A stretch of 64,000 bases of DNA from JAXMAF01 sp046350555 (GCA_046350555.1 JAXMAF010000006.1:62001-126000), one strand, 5' to 3'; positions 10,074-18,606 are shown, counted from the first letter of the stretch. Program-made: numbers and translations. Notes: generated from the sequence alone by a model not told the origin.

Positions 10074-10128
10074 GGGACAAGGAGCGAAGGGATCCCGCCA
10101 CGCGGCGCTCCATTCGTCTCCTTGTCCC
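10074..10128. terminator. Long hairpin between convergent genes
   Basis: Perfect 11-bp inverted repeat, GGGACAAGGAG at 10074-10084 with CTCCTTGTCCC at 10118-10128; the arms extend through CGAA/TTCG with one bulged base. It lies between the 3' ends of purM and the histone-like gene, so it could stop transcription from both sides. There is no T-run, so it is not a classic intrinsic terminator, and a small mobile repeat is an alternative. Confidence 0.5.
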
Positions 10129-10201
10129 GCGCATGCCGTGCGTACCGAAGCCTGCCCGCCGGACGAGTTCGTCGGCGCCGTCGGTCAGGAAGCCGGTCCC
10201 A

Positions 10202-10465
10202 TCAACCGACCTTCTTCTTCGCGCTCTTCTTCCGGCTGGCGCCGACCTTCTTGGTGGTCTTCTTGGTCGCCTTCGTCGCCGCCTTCCGCACGGTCTTCTT
10301 CGCCTTCTTCGCGCTCTTCGCGGCGTCGGAGGCCGTTCCGGTGTGGCGAAGATCCGCGGCGTGCGCGCGGGCGTAGCTCTGGATGTCCTTGAACTTTCCT
10401 TCGGCGTCGCGGACGGCATAGAGCTTCTTGCCGGCGCTGCTGTAGAGAACGGTGCGCTTTGCCAT
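10202..10465 (-). CDS. Histone-H1-like small basic protein
   Basis: 87 residues in two parts. Residues 1-45 (opening MAKRTVLYSSAGKKLYAVRD) form a compact segment. The remaining tail is almost entirely Lys, Ala, Thr and Arg (KKAKKTVRKAATKATKKTTK), like the C-terminal domain of eukaryotic H1 and bacterial Hc1-type proteins. The tail predicts non-specific DNA or RNA binding and nucleoid compaction; this is inference from composition. A good Shine-Dalgarno (AGGAG) precedes ATG 10465. It faces away from the CBS-domain gene. No function is known for the N-terminal module that I recognise. Confidence 0.82.
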   Translation of the reverse strand: MAKRTVLYSSAGKKLYAVRDAEGKFKDIQSYARAHAADLRHTGTASDAAKSAKKAKKTVRKAATKATKKTTKKVGASRKKSAKKKVG

Positions 10466-10915
10466 GTTGCTGCTCCTGTGACGAACGGCACGCGTCGCGG
10501 GCCGTCGGATTGATCGCCGCGCCGCCGAACGTCGGCGAGCCAGCGGCCCTTCTTCGCGGCGCTCGCGACCACTCGCGGCGCCGACCACGAACCTGCGTTG
10601 GGGGATCCGTGCAGTGGACCGCCCCCACGCCCGGCGCACCGAGTCGGAGGGGTGCGCCGATGCCAAGCGTCCCAACATCTTGTGGCTTGGCCGATCAAGA
10701 CTACCACGAATCGACGCATCGCGGTAAGCCGCGCTGGCGCGGGTGGATTTCGGACGTTGGTCGCCGTCAAGCAGTGACGGCTGGACGATCCGCGTCGCCC
10801 GTTCCTCGACAGCATCCTGGTCGTGGATACGCGGATTCCCTCTTGCCAACCCCGCACGCCAGCGGATCATGTGATGGAGCATCCCATTCGCCGCCTGGAA
10901 CGTGGAGGGTCGACC
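10466..10915. other. Divergent spacer, no gene seen
   Basis: A 450-bp spacer between the starts of the histone-like gene (minus) and the CBS-domain gene (plus). It must contain both promoters. I see no convincing repeat, palindrome or RNA structure in it. Open frames crossing it lack homology-like features; one extends the CBS frame upstream to a GTG at 10823 without a good ribosome site. Confidence 0.4.
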
Positions 10916-11347
10916 ATGGCCACGGCAGAGCAGTTGGTCACCATCAAGGGCGGAGCGGTCGCCCAGCTTCCACCCGGCGCCACGGCGCTCGCCGCGGCGC
11001 AGCTCATGTGCGATCGCCGCATCGGATCCGTGCTCGTCGTCGACGAAGGGCGGATCGTCGGCATCTTCACCGAGCGCGACGTGCTTGGCCGCATCGTCGG
11101 CGCACGCCGCGATCCGGCGCGGACCGCGCTGCACGAGGTGATGTCGGCGCCGGTGGCGTGCGCCGCACCCTATACCACGCTCGACGAGCTGCGGCTGGCC
11201 ATGCGCGAGCGCCGCATCCGCCACATCCCGGTCGTGGACATCGATCGACTGCTCGGGATCATCTCCATCGGCGACCTCAATCGCGCCGAACAGCAGGTGC
11301 ACGAGCGGACGATCGCATATCTGGAACAGTTCGTCGGGGCAAGCTGA
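10916..11347 (+). CDS. CBS-domain protein
   Basis: 143 residues made of two CBS motifs. The first (about 20-65) has MCDRRIGSVLVVDEGRIVGI followed by FTERDVLGRI; the second (about 80-130) has AMRERRIRHIPVVDIDRLLG and IISIGDLNRAE. Paired CBS motifs bind adenine nucleotides and act as energy sensors; with no catalytic domain attached this is a stand-alone regulator of unknown partner. ATG 10916 follows a good ribosome site (GGAGG, 7-nt spacing) and is preferred over ATG 10874 and GTG 10823. The last base of its TGA stop is also the first base of a partial 104-bp-family element. Confidence 0.9.
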   Translation: MATAEQLVTIKGGAVAQLPPGATALAAAQLMCDRRIGSVLVVDEGRIVGIFTERDVLGRIVGARRDPARTALHEVMSAPVACAAPYTTLDELRLAMRERRIRHIPVVDIDRLLGIISIGDLNRAEQQVHERTIAYLEQFVGAS

Positions 11348-11373
11348 TGCGCGTCCCGGTCGATTCTCGCGCC
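11347..11373 (+). repeat. Partial copy (first 27 bp) of the 104-bp intergenic element
   Basis: ATGCGCGTCCCGGTCGATTC followed by TCGCGCC matches element positions 1-27; similarity stops there. The initial A is the last base of the TGA stop of the CBS-domain gene. The copy lies between convergent genes, 13 bp short of the stop of the ArfB-like gene. Confidence 0.75.
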
Positions 11374-11386
11374 GCGCCCGGCTTCC

Positions 11387-11965
11387 TCAATCCTCGCGCA
11401 CGCGGCGGTCGGACTTTCGCTTCGCCTCCCGCTTCTTGCCCTCGAGCCGCCGCTCCTTCGAGCCGCGCGTCGGCTTGGTCTTCTTGCGCATCTTGGGCAC
11501 GACCTGGGCGCGAGCGACCAGCCCGCGCACGCGATCGAGGCACGCCTCGCGATTGTCCTGCTGGCTGCGAGTCTCCTCGGCGGCGACGACGATCTCGTCC
11601 GCGGCGCTCAGGCGTCCGCCGGCGAGGCCGCGAAGCCGCTGCGCCGCCGCCGGATGCAGGCGACGGACCGCGGCGATCGGCACGCGAAGCTCGGCCCGCG
11701 TGTTCACCTTGTTGACGTTCTGTCCGCCCGGTCCGCTGGCCCGCGAGAACGACCAGTGCACGTCGCCACGAGCGATCCACGCGCCGCCGCCGAGATCGAT
11801 GGCGCTCGGAGGTGGTTCGTGGCCGTCAGGCGCCGCGCCGGGACGCGCATCCGCCCTCGCATCCGGACGCACGGGCGGGTACGTGCCCGGACGAGCGCCG
11901 CCTCCGGCGCCCGACGGCGCCGTGGCTCGCCCTGGAAACTGCTGGGGTTCGGGATCCGAGGACAT
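11387..11965 (-). CDS. arfB: Peptidyl-tRNA hydrolase ArfB-like (class I release-factor domain)
   Basis: Codon-independent release factor that rescues ribosomes stalled without a stop codon. It has 192 residues, against about 140 in E. coli YaeJ; the extra length is a Pro/Ala-rich N-terminal extension (about 1-60). The catalytic loop is SRASGPGGQNVNKVNTR with the GGQ that reaches the peptidyl-transferase centre. The C terminus is strongly basic (KMRKKTKPTRGSKERRLEGK and onwards), matching the tail that sits in the empty mRNA channel. Start ATG 11965; a later start would trim only the unstructured extension. It is divergent from an outer-membrane protein gene and convergent with the CBS gene. 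Confidence 0.92.
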   Translation of the reverse strand: MSSDPEPQQFPGRATAPSGAGGGARPGTYPPVRPDARADARPGAAPDGHEPPPSAIDLGGGAWIARGDVHWSFSRASGPGGQNVNKVNTRAELRVPIAAVRRLHPAAAQRLRGLAGGRLSAADEIVVAAEETRSQQDNREACLDRVRGLVARAQVVPKMRKKTKPTRGSKERRLEGKKREAKRKSDRRVRED

Positions 11966-12093
11966 GCGAGACGGCGCTCCGCGATGCGGGGGCTTTCCGC
12001 ACGCACCGATCGACGATAGGCTGCGGCGCTCGCGCGACGACGTCGTCCCGCCACCCCAACGCCGAACGCTCTCGTCGCTCCGAAGGGTCCGTC

Positions 12094-13122
12094 ATGCCTC
12101 GCCTCGCCGCCCCGATCGTCCTTGCATGGCTCGTTGCCGCCGCGCTCCTCGAGGGGAGCGTCACCGCCGACGAAGCGGCACCGGCGACGCCCTCGTCTGC
12201 GCCAGCCCCCTCCATGAACGACGGCGCGGCCGCCGATGCGCCGGTGGAATCCGTTCCCGCCGGAGCGACCGCGGCGCCGTCCGATTCCGCCACCGGTGCG
12301 CCGCGCGACCTCCCCGAGCTCCCGCGCCCAAGCGAGCGCCTGCACTTTCGATTCACCGCCGACGCGTGGTTCCCCCGCCTCGACGGCAACACCCGGTACG
12401 GCGGCGCGACGTTCGACCTCGGCGACCAGTTCGATCTCAACAACAGCGAAGCCATCTTCGACGGGTTCGCGCAGCTCAACTGGCAGCGTTGGGAGCTCTC
12501 GCTCTCGGGCTTCAGCTTCTCCACGAACGGCAACGCGGTGGCGGGCGCTCCGTTTGTCTGGGGCGACGTGAGCGCGTCGACGGGCGATGCGCTCCAGAGC
12601 TCCTTCAGCCTGGACTCCGTCGCGTTCGAGGTCGGGTACGCGCTCTTTCGTCCGCTCGCCGACCAGCCATGGCCGTGGAGCGAGCGCGTCCGCAACGAGC
12701 GGAACACCGTGCCCGGCACCGACGACTATCGCGGCGACCTGAGCTTCGTGCCGTACATCGGCGCCCGCTGGTTCGACATCGACCAGAGCCTCCTCGACGC
12801 CGCCAACGGCGACAGCGCGAGGTACTCGTCGAACTGGCTCGCGGCGTACGCCGGCCTTCGCCTCGAGCTCTCCATCCGCATGCCGAAGCAGGTGCCCTTC
12901 CTCGACCGCCTGGTGATCAGCGCCGGCGGCGCGTATGGCGGTGTCTTCGCGGGCGGCGACGGTTCATACCTCCAGGTCCGCGCGGGGCTCGATCTCTACT
13001 TCACGCCGAACCTCGCGCTGAGCGCCGGCTACCAGCTCATCGAGCTCAACGCCGACGACGACTCGTTCACGTTCGACGGCGGACTCCAGGGCGTCTGGGT
13101 CGGCGCGACGCTCTGGTTCTGA
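12094..13122 (+). CDS. Putative outer-membrane beta-barrel protein
   Basis: 342 residues. A signal peptide (MPRLAAPIVLAWLVAAALLE) is followed by a Pro/Ala/Ser-rich linker (about 25-75) and then a run of amphipathic strands with alternating aromatic residues, for example LHFRFTADAWFPRLDGNTRY, AQLNWQRWELSLSGFSFS and LSFVPYIGARWFDID. The chain ends in VWVGATLWF, a C-terminal phenylalanine typical of BAM-assembled barrels. The function is unknown; it could be a porin-like or structural barrel. ATG 12094 is chosen because it gives the signal peptide; the open frame extends to 11812 without signal features. A metallophosphoesterase gene follows after 33 bp and may be co-transcribed. Confidence 0.78.
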   Translation: MPRLAAPIVLAWLVAAALLEGSVTADEAAPATPSSAPAPSMNDGAAADAPVESVPAGATAAPSDSATGAPRDLPELPRPSERLHFRFTADAWFPRLDGNTRYGGATFDLGDQFDLNNSEAIFDGFAQLNWQRWELSLSGFSFSTNGNAVAGAPFVWGDVSASTGDALQSSFSLDSVAFEVGYALFRPLADQPWPWSERVRNERNTVPGTDDYRGDLSFVPYIGARWFDIDQSLLDAANGDSARYSSNWLAAYAGLRLELSIRMPKQVPFLDRLVISAGGAYGGVFAGGDGSYLQVRAGLDLYFTPNLALSAGYQLIELNADDDSFTFDGGLQGVWVGATLWF

Positions 13123-13155
13123 TTCGCACGCCTCTTCCACGGGAAGCCCGTCGCC

Positions 13156-14178
13156 GTGAGCACGCCCTCTCCCCGCAACCGCGCCGGCGACCAGGTCCAT
13201 GAAGGGACCCGCGGCCCCGGCGCGGGCCGGGCCGGAAACCGGGACGGGAACGGCAACGGGAACCGCCGCTCGGCCAAGTACATCCGGGCGGCGCTGCGCC
13301 ACCTCATCTTCACCACCGGACCGAACCGCCTCTCGCGCGGCAGCCTGCTGCGCCGCCATCTTGCACAGGACGTGGAGATCCGCGAGGTCGAGATCCGGTC
13401 GCCCCGGTGGCCGAAGGCGTTCGACGGCATCCGCATCGCCCACGTCAGCGACCTGCATGTCGGCGACCTGCTGCCGGTGGACCGCGCCGTGCGCATCGTC
13501 GAGGAGGTCCGGGCGCTCGAGCCGGACCTGCTCGCCTGCACGGGCGACGTCGTGGACCTCGACAACAGCGTGGCGCCGCCCGTCTTGGATGCGCTGCGCG
13601 CCGTCGACGCGGCGATGGGCAACCTGCTCGTGCTCGGCAACCACGACCATCTCGACGACGCCGAGGCGCTCGTCGAGATGGCGCGGCGCGCGGGGATGAC
13701 CGTCCTGCGCGACGAGGCGATCGAGCTGGTGGGCGGCGGCGGCCGACTCGCGCTGGGCGGCGTGGAGTGGAGCCGCACGATCGCGGAATCGGTCGCCCGC
13801 GTCGAGCGCCTCGTCGGCGTGCGCCCGCCACCTGCGCCTCGAGGCCGCGGAGTGCGCGGCGCGACGGGACCCGGCGCGGCGCCGCCTCCGGAGCGCACGC
13901 TCGACCTGCTGCTCTCCCACAACCCAAAGGCGTTCCGCGCCGCGGCGCGCCTGGGCATTCCGCTCACGCTCGCCGGTCACACCCACGGCGGCCAGATCGC
14001 CCGCAAGCGCCAACCGACCCACAACCTCGCCTTCGCCCACGGCCACAATCGCGGCCTGTATCGGCACGACTCGAGCCATCTCTTCGTCACCACCGGGATC
14101 GGTGCGTGGTTTCCGCTGCGGATCAACTGTCCGCCCGAGATCGCGATCGTGACCGTGCGGAGCGGACAGCCTGAGTGA
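13156..14178 (+). CDS. Calcineurin-like metallophosphoesterase (YkuE/YaeI type)
   Basis: 340 residues with the complete two-metal phosphoesterase signature: VSDLHVGDL (Asp-x-His), CTGDVVDLDN, LGNHDHLDD, LLSHNP and AGHTHGGQIA. The order and spacing match the YkuE/YaeI subfamily, some of which act on UDP-linked or phospholipid substrates. The substrate cannot be set from sequence. Residues 1-60 are a basic, glycine-rich extension with an RHLIFTTGPNRLSRG segment, not a clear signal peptide. The GTG at 13156 opens the frame; a later start is possible. The gene follows an outer-membrane protein gene by 33 bp. Confidence 0.9.
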   Translation: MSTPSPRNRAGDQVHEGTRGPGAGRAGNRDGNGNGNRRSAKYIRAALRHLIFTTGPNRLSRGSLLRRHLAQDVEIREVEIRSPRWPKAFDGIRIAHVSDLHVGDLLPVDRAVRIVEEVRALEPDLLACTGDVVDLDNSVAPPVLDALRAVDAAMGNLLVLGNHDHLDDAEALVEMARRAGMTVLRDEAIELVGGGGRLALGGVEWSRTIAESVARVERLVGVRPPPAPRGRGVRGATGPGAAPPPERTLDLLLSHNPKAFRAAARLGIPLTLAGHTHGGQIARKRQPTHNLAFAHGHNRGLYRHDSSHLFVTTGIGAWFPLRINCPPEIAIVTVRSGQPE

Positions 14179-14288
14179 ATCCACGGGTGCGGACGGTGAT
14201 CGGCCACCAGAGGCCAGCGATCGCTGACCACCGCTCTCCGGTCTCGCAGTCGACCGACGGGATCCCCCGGGGGCGCATCGGCCGCTGG

Positions 14289-15053
14289 CTACTGGAGCGA
14301 CTCGACCGGTGGCCTGACCACAATGCACCCGACGAACAGCGTCTCGTTGGTCGCCGCGTCGATCGTCACCAGCGTGCCGTGGCAGATGCCGACGATCTCG
14401 ACCTCGCGCGTGGGCCAGTCGACATCGGTGATCCACCGCGCCACCGAACCGCCAGACACTCCGCCGCGATCCGCTTCGACGAGATCGAGCGTCGAGACCA
14501 CGATCACGCTCGACGGCGGCGCCACCCCGGCCAGCGGCCGTGGGACGACCACCGACGGCAGATCGACGCGGCGCTCGACGATCGAGCCGCCGTCGCTGGT
14601 CGGCTCCGGCAGGAAGCCGCGGATCGTGACCGCGGCGCCGGGTCCCAGTGCTGCGTCGAACGCGAACCGCACGGGCTCGCCCGGTTGGCCGAGCGCAGTC
14701 ATTGGGATCGGCGGATCAACCTCCAACACCGCCCAGTCCAGCGCCAGGTCTGGCACGCGCGCCGCCGCGTTTGGATCGGTCGACAGCCACTCGGCCGGTT
14801 CGAAACGGGCGCGGGGCGCGCCGCGACGGATCACGCGGAATGCGTGCGCGCCGTCGTCGAGTATGACCATCCCTTCATCCACATCCGGCACCGCATGCGC
14901 ACACGTCAACAGGCGAGATGCACTTGTCGGCACCGCCGAGCACGCCGTGCCGTCGACGAAGACCATCGGCACCACCGGCGCCGGTGGCGGCGCCGCGGCG
15001 CAGCCAGCGAGCGCCAGAAGCACTGCGGCAAGTGCGCTGCGGACGATTCGCAT
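14289..15053 (-). CDS. Lipoprotein with trypsin-like serine protease fold
   Basis: 254 residues. MRIVRSALAAVLLALAGCAA is a lipoprotein signal with lipobox LAGC. A chymotrypsin-like triad can be read in order: SRLLTCAHAVPD (His), DLALDWAVLEVD (Asp) and RGGVSGGSVARW (nucleophilic Ser in GVSGGS). The TCAHAV and GxSGGS contexts are characteristic of S1 peptidases, and the Asp-Trp-Ala pattern matches DIAVL. The protein is therefore likely an envelope-anchored serine protease, or a pseudoprotease used as a binding module. I chose ATG 15053 because it gives the lipobox; the frame extends upstream to 15149. It lies 37 bp downstream of a dockerin-tailed secreted protein gene on the same strand. Confidence 0.78.
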   Translation of the reverse strand: MRIVRSALAAVLLALAGCAAAPPPAPVVPMVFVDGTACSAVPTSASRLLTCAHAVPDVDEGMVILDDGAHAFRVIRRGAPRARFEPAEWLSTDPNAAARVPDLALDWAVLEVDPPIPMTALGQPGEPVRFAFDAALGPGAAVTIRGFLPEPTSDGGSIVERRVDLPSVVVPRPLAGVAPPSSVIVVSTLDLVEADRGGVSGGSVARWITDVDWPTREVEIVGICHGTLVTIDAATNETLFVGCIVVRPPVESLQ

Positions 15054-15090
15054 GCGCGACCATACACCTGGAACGCGGCCGAGCCGGGCT

Positions 15091-15891
15091 CTACGGACAC
15101 ACATGCCCCCACGCGCCGAGCAGGATTCCCAGATCCGCAGCGTCGACAATGCCGTCGTGGTTCAGGTCGCCGACACCCCCGCCGTCGCCGGCTTCGTTCC
15201 AGCGGGCGATCAATGCCCCAATGTCGCCGCCATCGACGGCACCGGAGCCGTCCACGTCGACCAGGCATGCCAGGAAGAGGTCGGCGTACTCGATCGCCGC
15301 GTCGTGGGTCGGCTCGTCCTGCCCAAGGTTGAAGACGAAGTAGAACGGCTTCGACGTTGCAAGCGGAGGATCGACACCCTCGAGCGTCAAGCCGAGCGCG
15401 TAGACACCCGGCTGGGGATCGACGCCGTCCACGCCCAGCAGCGTGAAGTCGAAGTGATCGTGGAGGGACCCGAGTTCGTTCGCCGCGAACTGGAAGCCGG
15501 CGATCGGCCCCGGCCCGGTCTCGACCGACGCCGGCCCGAACTGGACGAGCATGTTCTCGCCGAAGGTCGCGAACCCGTCGCCGATCCAGCGCTGGACGGG
15601 TCCGGTGACATCGAACGCGAGAACCTGGTTGGGCGTGCCATCGCGCGCGCGAAGCTGGAAGCCGGGCTCGGTCGACGAGAAGGGAAACTGCTCGTCCTCG
15701 CCGAGCTCGGCACCGAAGGTGCGCCAGCATGTGCTGACGGGAACGCCGCGTTCGCTGATGGCCCCGGTCAGAACCTGGCCCCTGACGACGCGGATCCAGC
15801 AGTCGAAGTGCGGCTCCTTCGGTGGGTCGGCGAACGAGGCGGCGGATGCGACCAGCGCGAGGGACGTGACGATGAATGCGTGGGGATGCAT
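15091..15891 (-). CDS. Secreted protein with dockerin-like C terminus
   Basis: 266 residues. Signal peptide MHPHAFIVTSLALVASAASF, then a beta-rich domain of unknown function of about 175 residues (FDCWIRVVRGQVLTGAISER; TGPGPIAGFQFAANELGSLH; GVYALGLTLEGVDPP). It closes with two dockerin-like calcium loops (VDVDGSGAVDGGDIGALIAR and DLNHDGIVDAADLGILLGAW). Its domain organisation is the same as that of the next gene (16130-16930): both carry a TGxGPxxGFxxAxxxxGxxHxH pattern, so they are paralogues. In planctomycetes such tails occur on many exported proteins; a partner cohesin is not established. Start ATG 15891. Confidence 0.8.
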   Translation of the reverse strand: MHPHAFIVTSLALVASAASFADPPKEPHFDCWIRVVRGQVLTGAISERGVPVSTCWRTFGAELGEDEQFPFSSTEPGFQLRARDGTPNQVLAFDVTGPVQRWIGDGFATFGENMLVQFGPASVETGPGPIAGFQFAANELGSLHDHFDFTLLGVDGVDPQPGVYALGLTLEGVDPPLATSKPFYFVFNLGQDEPTHDAAIEYADLFLACLVDVDGSGAVDGGDIGALIARWNEAGDGGGVGDLNHDGIVDAADLGILLGAWGHVCP

Positions 15892-16129
15892 GGAGGTGTC
15901 TTCAGGCGAGGCGCCGGACACGGCGCGGTTGACTGGCAGCCCGTGGCGAAAGTGCTTTGACGGCGAGGGCGAGCAGGATTTCGCAGATCAAGGAGCCGCC
16001 GCGCGGCCGTATTCCACGGAATCTACGGCAAGCGGCGGCGACGCAGAGATGCGGAATCCTGCTCGGCCGCAGCCCGAATGACTTTCGCCACGGGCTGCTA
16101 CGCAGGAAACGGGAGAACGGGCCGCGTCG

Positions 16130-16930
16130 TCACCGGCACACGGCGCCCCACAGCGACAACAGCGCACCAAGATCGGCGCCGTCGACGATCCCGTCGGCGT
16201 TCAGGTCGGCCGCCGCGTCGGTCGTGCCCCACGCGGCGAGCATCGCGCCGAGGTCCGCGCCGTCGATGGCGTTGTTGCCGTCGAGGTCGCCGGGGCACGG
16301 CGCCGGGGCGATCTTGGCGAGCATGTACTCGTACGCCGCGTCGATCTCCGCATCGCTCGCATCGTGACCGAGCACGAACCAGAACGACTCCGATGGGCCG
16401 ACTGCGGGATCGGTGCTGTACAGCTTTCGCTCGAGCAGGTACACGCCGGAAGCGGGTTCTCCGCCGCCGACGCCGTTGAGGAACATGTTGTAGTGGCGGT
16501 GAAATCCCCCGTTGGGCTGCACGGCGAGCTCGAAGCCGGGAACGGGTCCGGCGCCGGTCGTCACCGACAGCGACAGGAACGAGATCGTCATCGTCTCGCC
16601 ACCGGTGGCGACGAACTCCAGGCCGTTCCACACCTTCAGGGCATCGAGCACGTCGAACCCGATCTTCGTGCCCGGCTGGAAGGTGCCCGCGAAGCAATCG
16701 AAGCCGGGATTCGCGGTGAACCCGGGGAAGCCGCTGTCGCCGAACTTGGCCTTGAAGACGCGGACGTGAAGATCGATCTGGTCCTCGGAGACGATGTCGC
16801 CGGTGGCGATGGCGCCGTTGTCGACGGCAAGGAAGACGTCGCCCAGGTGGACGGCGGCGGCGCGCGACGCGATCGTCGCGGTGGCCATGGCGCCGGCGAG
16901 AGCGATGGGATGCAGGCGAAGCGATGACAT
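16130..16930 (-). CDS. Secreted protein with dockerin-like C terminus, paralogue of neighbour
   Basis: 266 residues, exactly the same length as the neighbouring paralogue. Signal peptide (MSSLRLHPIALAGAMATATI), a domain with VTTGAGPVPGFELAVQPNGG and FHRHYNMFLNGVG, a SFWFVLGHDASDAEIDAAYE helix, then two calcium-loop repeats (GDLDGNNAIDGADLGAMLAA and DLNADGIVDGADLGALLSLW). The helix-plus-dockerin ending is shared with the paralogue (FYFVFNLGQDEPTHDAAIEY). Function unknown. The shared GFHRHYN/SLHDHFD position suggests a conserved metal or ligand site, which is inference. ATG 16930 is 55 bp downstream of the pseudopilin gene, so co-transcription is possible. Confidence 0.8.
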   Translation of the reverse strand: MSSLRLHPIALAGAMATATIASRAAAVHLGDVFLAVDNGAIATGDIVSEDQIDLHVRVFKAKFGDSGFPGFTANPGFDCFAGTFQPGTKIGFDVLDALKVWNGLEFVATGGETMTISFLSLSVTTGAGPVPGFELAVQPNGGFHRHYNMFLNGVGGGEPASGVYLLERKLYSTDPAVGPSESFWFVLGHDASDAEIDAAYEYMLAKIAPAPCPGDLDGNNAIDGADLGAMLAAWGTTDAAADLNADGIVDGADLGALLSLWGAVCR

Positions 16931-16985
16931 GTGCAGGTTCTCCAGCGGCGCGCACCGCAACGGCCCGCGCCGGATGTCCATCGGG

Positions 16986-17804
16986 TCAATTCCCGCCGCC
17001 CTGCGTGCGCGCCGAGAACGTCCCGGCGACGGCAGGATCGAAGCGGTTGATCTGGTCCGTGAGGTAGGTGTCGCCGAACGGAAGGGTCGCCACATGACCA
17101 TCGACGAATCCCCAGTTGCTCCGCGCGTCGAAGCTCTTCGGCTGACCGCCTGCGGCGCTGGTCGCGAGCTGCGACGCGGCCTGCACCGGCGGCAGGTTGG
17201 GTGCGGCCTGGTTGACCCACCACTGCTCGACGTGCGGATGGTCGGAGCCCGCGTACTCGCCTTCGGTGGCCATGCAGACCAGCATCACGGTGGCCGCCGG
17301 GCTCGGCACCTTCGCCAGCCGATCGGCGGCCAGCGCAGGATCGATCGCCGCCGCGGGCGAGAAGGTCCGCGACAGGTAGTCGTTCATGCCGTAGCTGGTG
17401 ACACGAAGCGTGTTCGTCGTGCCGGGCACTGGAATGCCCTGCCCGCCCTGGCCCGAGGGCCAGTGCGGACTGTCGTCCAGCGGCGAATGCAGCACGAGGG
17501 CGTTGTCGCAGTACGGCTTCACCGTGGTGATGAACGACTGCTCCGGGAACCCAAGCCCGCCGTGTGGCAGCCCCACATCCGGCAGCAGCCCGCGGTTGTC
17601 CGTGGCATACATGAACATGCCCTGTTGGATGTTGCGCATCTGACCCAGGCAGCGCGCCACGCGCGCCGCCGTGCGGCCGGCGCGCAGCGCCGGCACGAGG
17701 ATTGCGATCAGGACCACGATGATGGCAACGACAACGAGCAGCTCGACGAGCGTGAGCGCGCGCGAGCCGGGCCTCGTCGTCGACGACGACCAGCGGACCG
17801 ACAT
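16986..17804 (-). CDS. Type II secretion-like pseudopilin, planctomycete H-X-DG type
   Basis: 272 residues. The N terminus is a short basic leader followed by ALTLVELLVVVAIIVVLIAI, a class III signal cleaved by prepilin peptidase; the usual Gly-Phe at the cleavage site is Ala-Leu here. The rest is a globular domain with GMNDYLS and a C-terminal NWGFVDGHVATLPFGD that matches the H-X9-DG motif family abundant in planctomycetes. Role inferred as structural pilin-like or surface protein rather than a core secretion pseudopilin, because no other secretion genes are near. Two dockerin-tailed protein genes follow on the same strand. ATG/GTG start at 17804 gives the leader. Confidence 0.9.
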   Translation of the reverse strand: MSVRWSSSTTRPGSRALTLVELLVVVAIIVVLIAILVPALRAGRTAARVARCLGQMRNIQQGMFMYATDNRGLLPDVGLPHGGLGFPEQSFITTVKPYCDNALVLHSPLDDSPHWPSGQGGQGIPVPGTTNTLRVTSYGMNDYLSRTFSPAAAIDPALAADRLAKVPSPAATVMLVCMATEGEYAGSDHPHVEQWWVNQAAPNLPPVQAASQLATSAAGGQPKSFDARSNWGFVDGHVATLPFGDTYLTDQINRFDPAVAGTFSARTQGGGN

Positions 17805-17896
17805 GATGACCTCCGTCTGCGAAGCGGCGGGCGAAGCGGGGATTCGTCACGGGACGCGAGCACCACGCAGCGCCGCGAAGCCGCGGCCACGCTCTG

Positions 17897-18000
17897 ATAC
17901 GCGTCCCAGTTGATTCTCGCGCCCCACCCAACCCAATTCCGCCGCGAGACGCCGCGGTGGGCAGGGGGTCGAACGCATGGAGGTCTACTGGAGTCCGTAT
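17897..18000 (+). repeat. 104-bp intergenic element, copy A
   Basis: Full-length copy. Conserved blocks are GCGTCCCAGTTGATTCTCGC near the 5' end, CCCAACCCAATTCC in the middle, and GTCGAACGCATGGAGGTC near the 3' end. CCGCG-AGACGC-CGCGG can form an internal hairpin in this copy, and CCCACC pairs with GGTGGG. It lies in the spacer between the start of the pseudopilin gene and the end of the next minus-strand gene. It is the only full copy with no gene end close to either boundary. About 130 bp of unremarkable sequence follows it. Confidence 0.88.
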
Positions 18001-18131
18001 GAGCCGTGTGCGCAGGGTTGCGGTGCGGGATCACCTGCTCGGGCGAACAACGTCGCGAGACGAGGAGCTCCCTCGTCGCAGCGGCGCCGGCAACCGCGAG
18101 CAGGCATTGTCCATGGTGCTCGATGGCGACG

Positions 18132-18539
18132 TCACGCGCCGACAGGCGGCGCCCGCGCGCCGGCGATCCGCACGCTCGCGGCAGCGATCACGCGCTCGCG
18201 CACGCACGAGACGCGACGGAGCGGGTCGACGATGTCGGCGGGCAGCAGCCGATCGGCAGGCGGCACAAGGCCGCCGGCAGCCAGGCACTCGCAGAGCCCG
18301 CAGCCCCACTCGCCATGTCGATGGTTCCCCGACTTCGGCTCCCGCTCTCCCGAGTCGCCGGCGCGGTCGCCACAACCGTGCGAACACTGCTCAGGGCCAC
18401 CCGCGGCGACCGATGTCCGGGAGCCCGCCCCTTCGGCGTTCTCCACATGATGCATGCGCAGGTGCACCGCGCGCGCCGCACCGCTCGCATACGCGAGCAG
18501 CACCAGCAGGGAGACGAGCGTCGACCGTGCGCGGATCAT
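18132..18539 (-). CDS. Small exported Cys/His-rich protein
   Basis: 135 residues, not recognised. MIRARSTLVSLLVLLAYASG is a hydrophobic signal or membrane segment. The mature part carries scattered His and Cys (HLRMHHVENAEG; EQCSHGCGDRAGDS; HGEWGCGLCECLAAGG), which looks like a metal-binding or disulfide-rich protein, similar in style to DUF2946-type proteins found near metal-efflux genes. No efflux genes are visible here. I chose ATG 18539 to give the hydrophobic N terminus; an upstream start at 18578 adds 13 residues. Codon use is compatible with coding, but the evidence is limited. Confidence 0.55.
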   Translation of the reverse strand: MIRARSTLVSLLVLLAYASGAARAVHLRMHHVENAEGAGSRTSVAAGGPEQCSHGCGDRAGDSGEREPKSGNHRHGEWGCGLCECLAAGGLVPPADRLLPADIVDPLRRVSCVRERVIAAASVRIAGARAPPVGA

Positions 18540-18606
18540 CGCGTTGATACACGTTAGCGAGCGGGGGCGTTCGGTCAACGGACCTGCGCGAATGTTCCCC
18601 AGCGGC

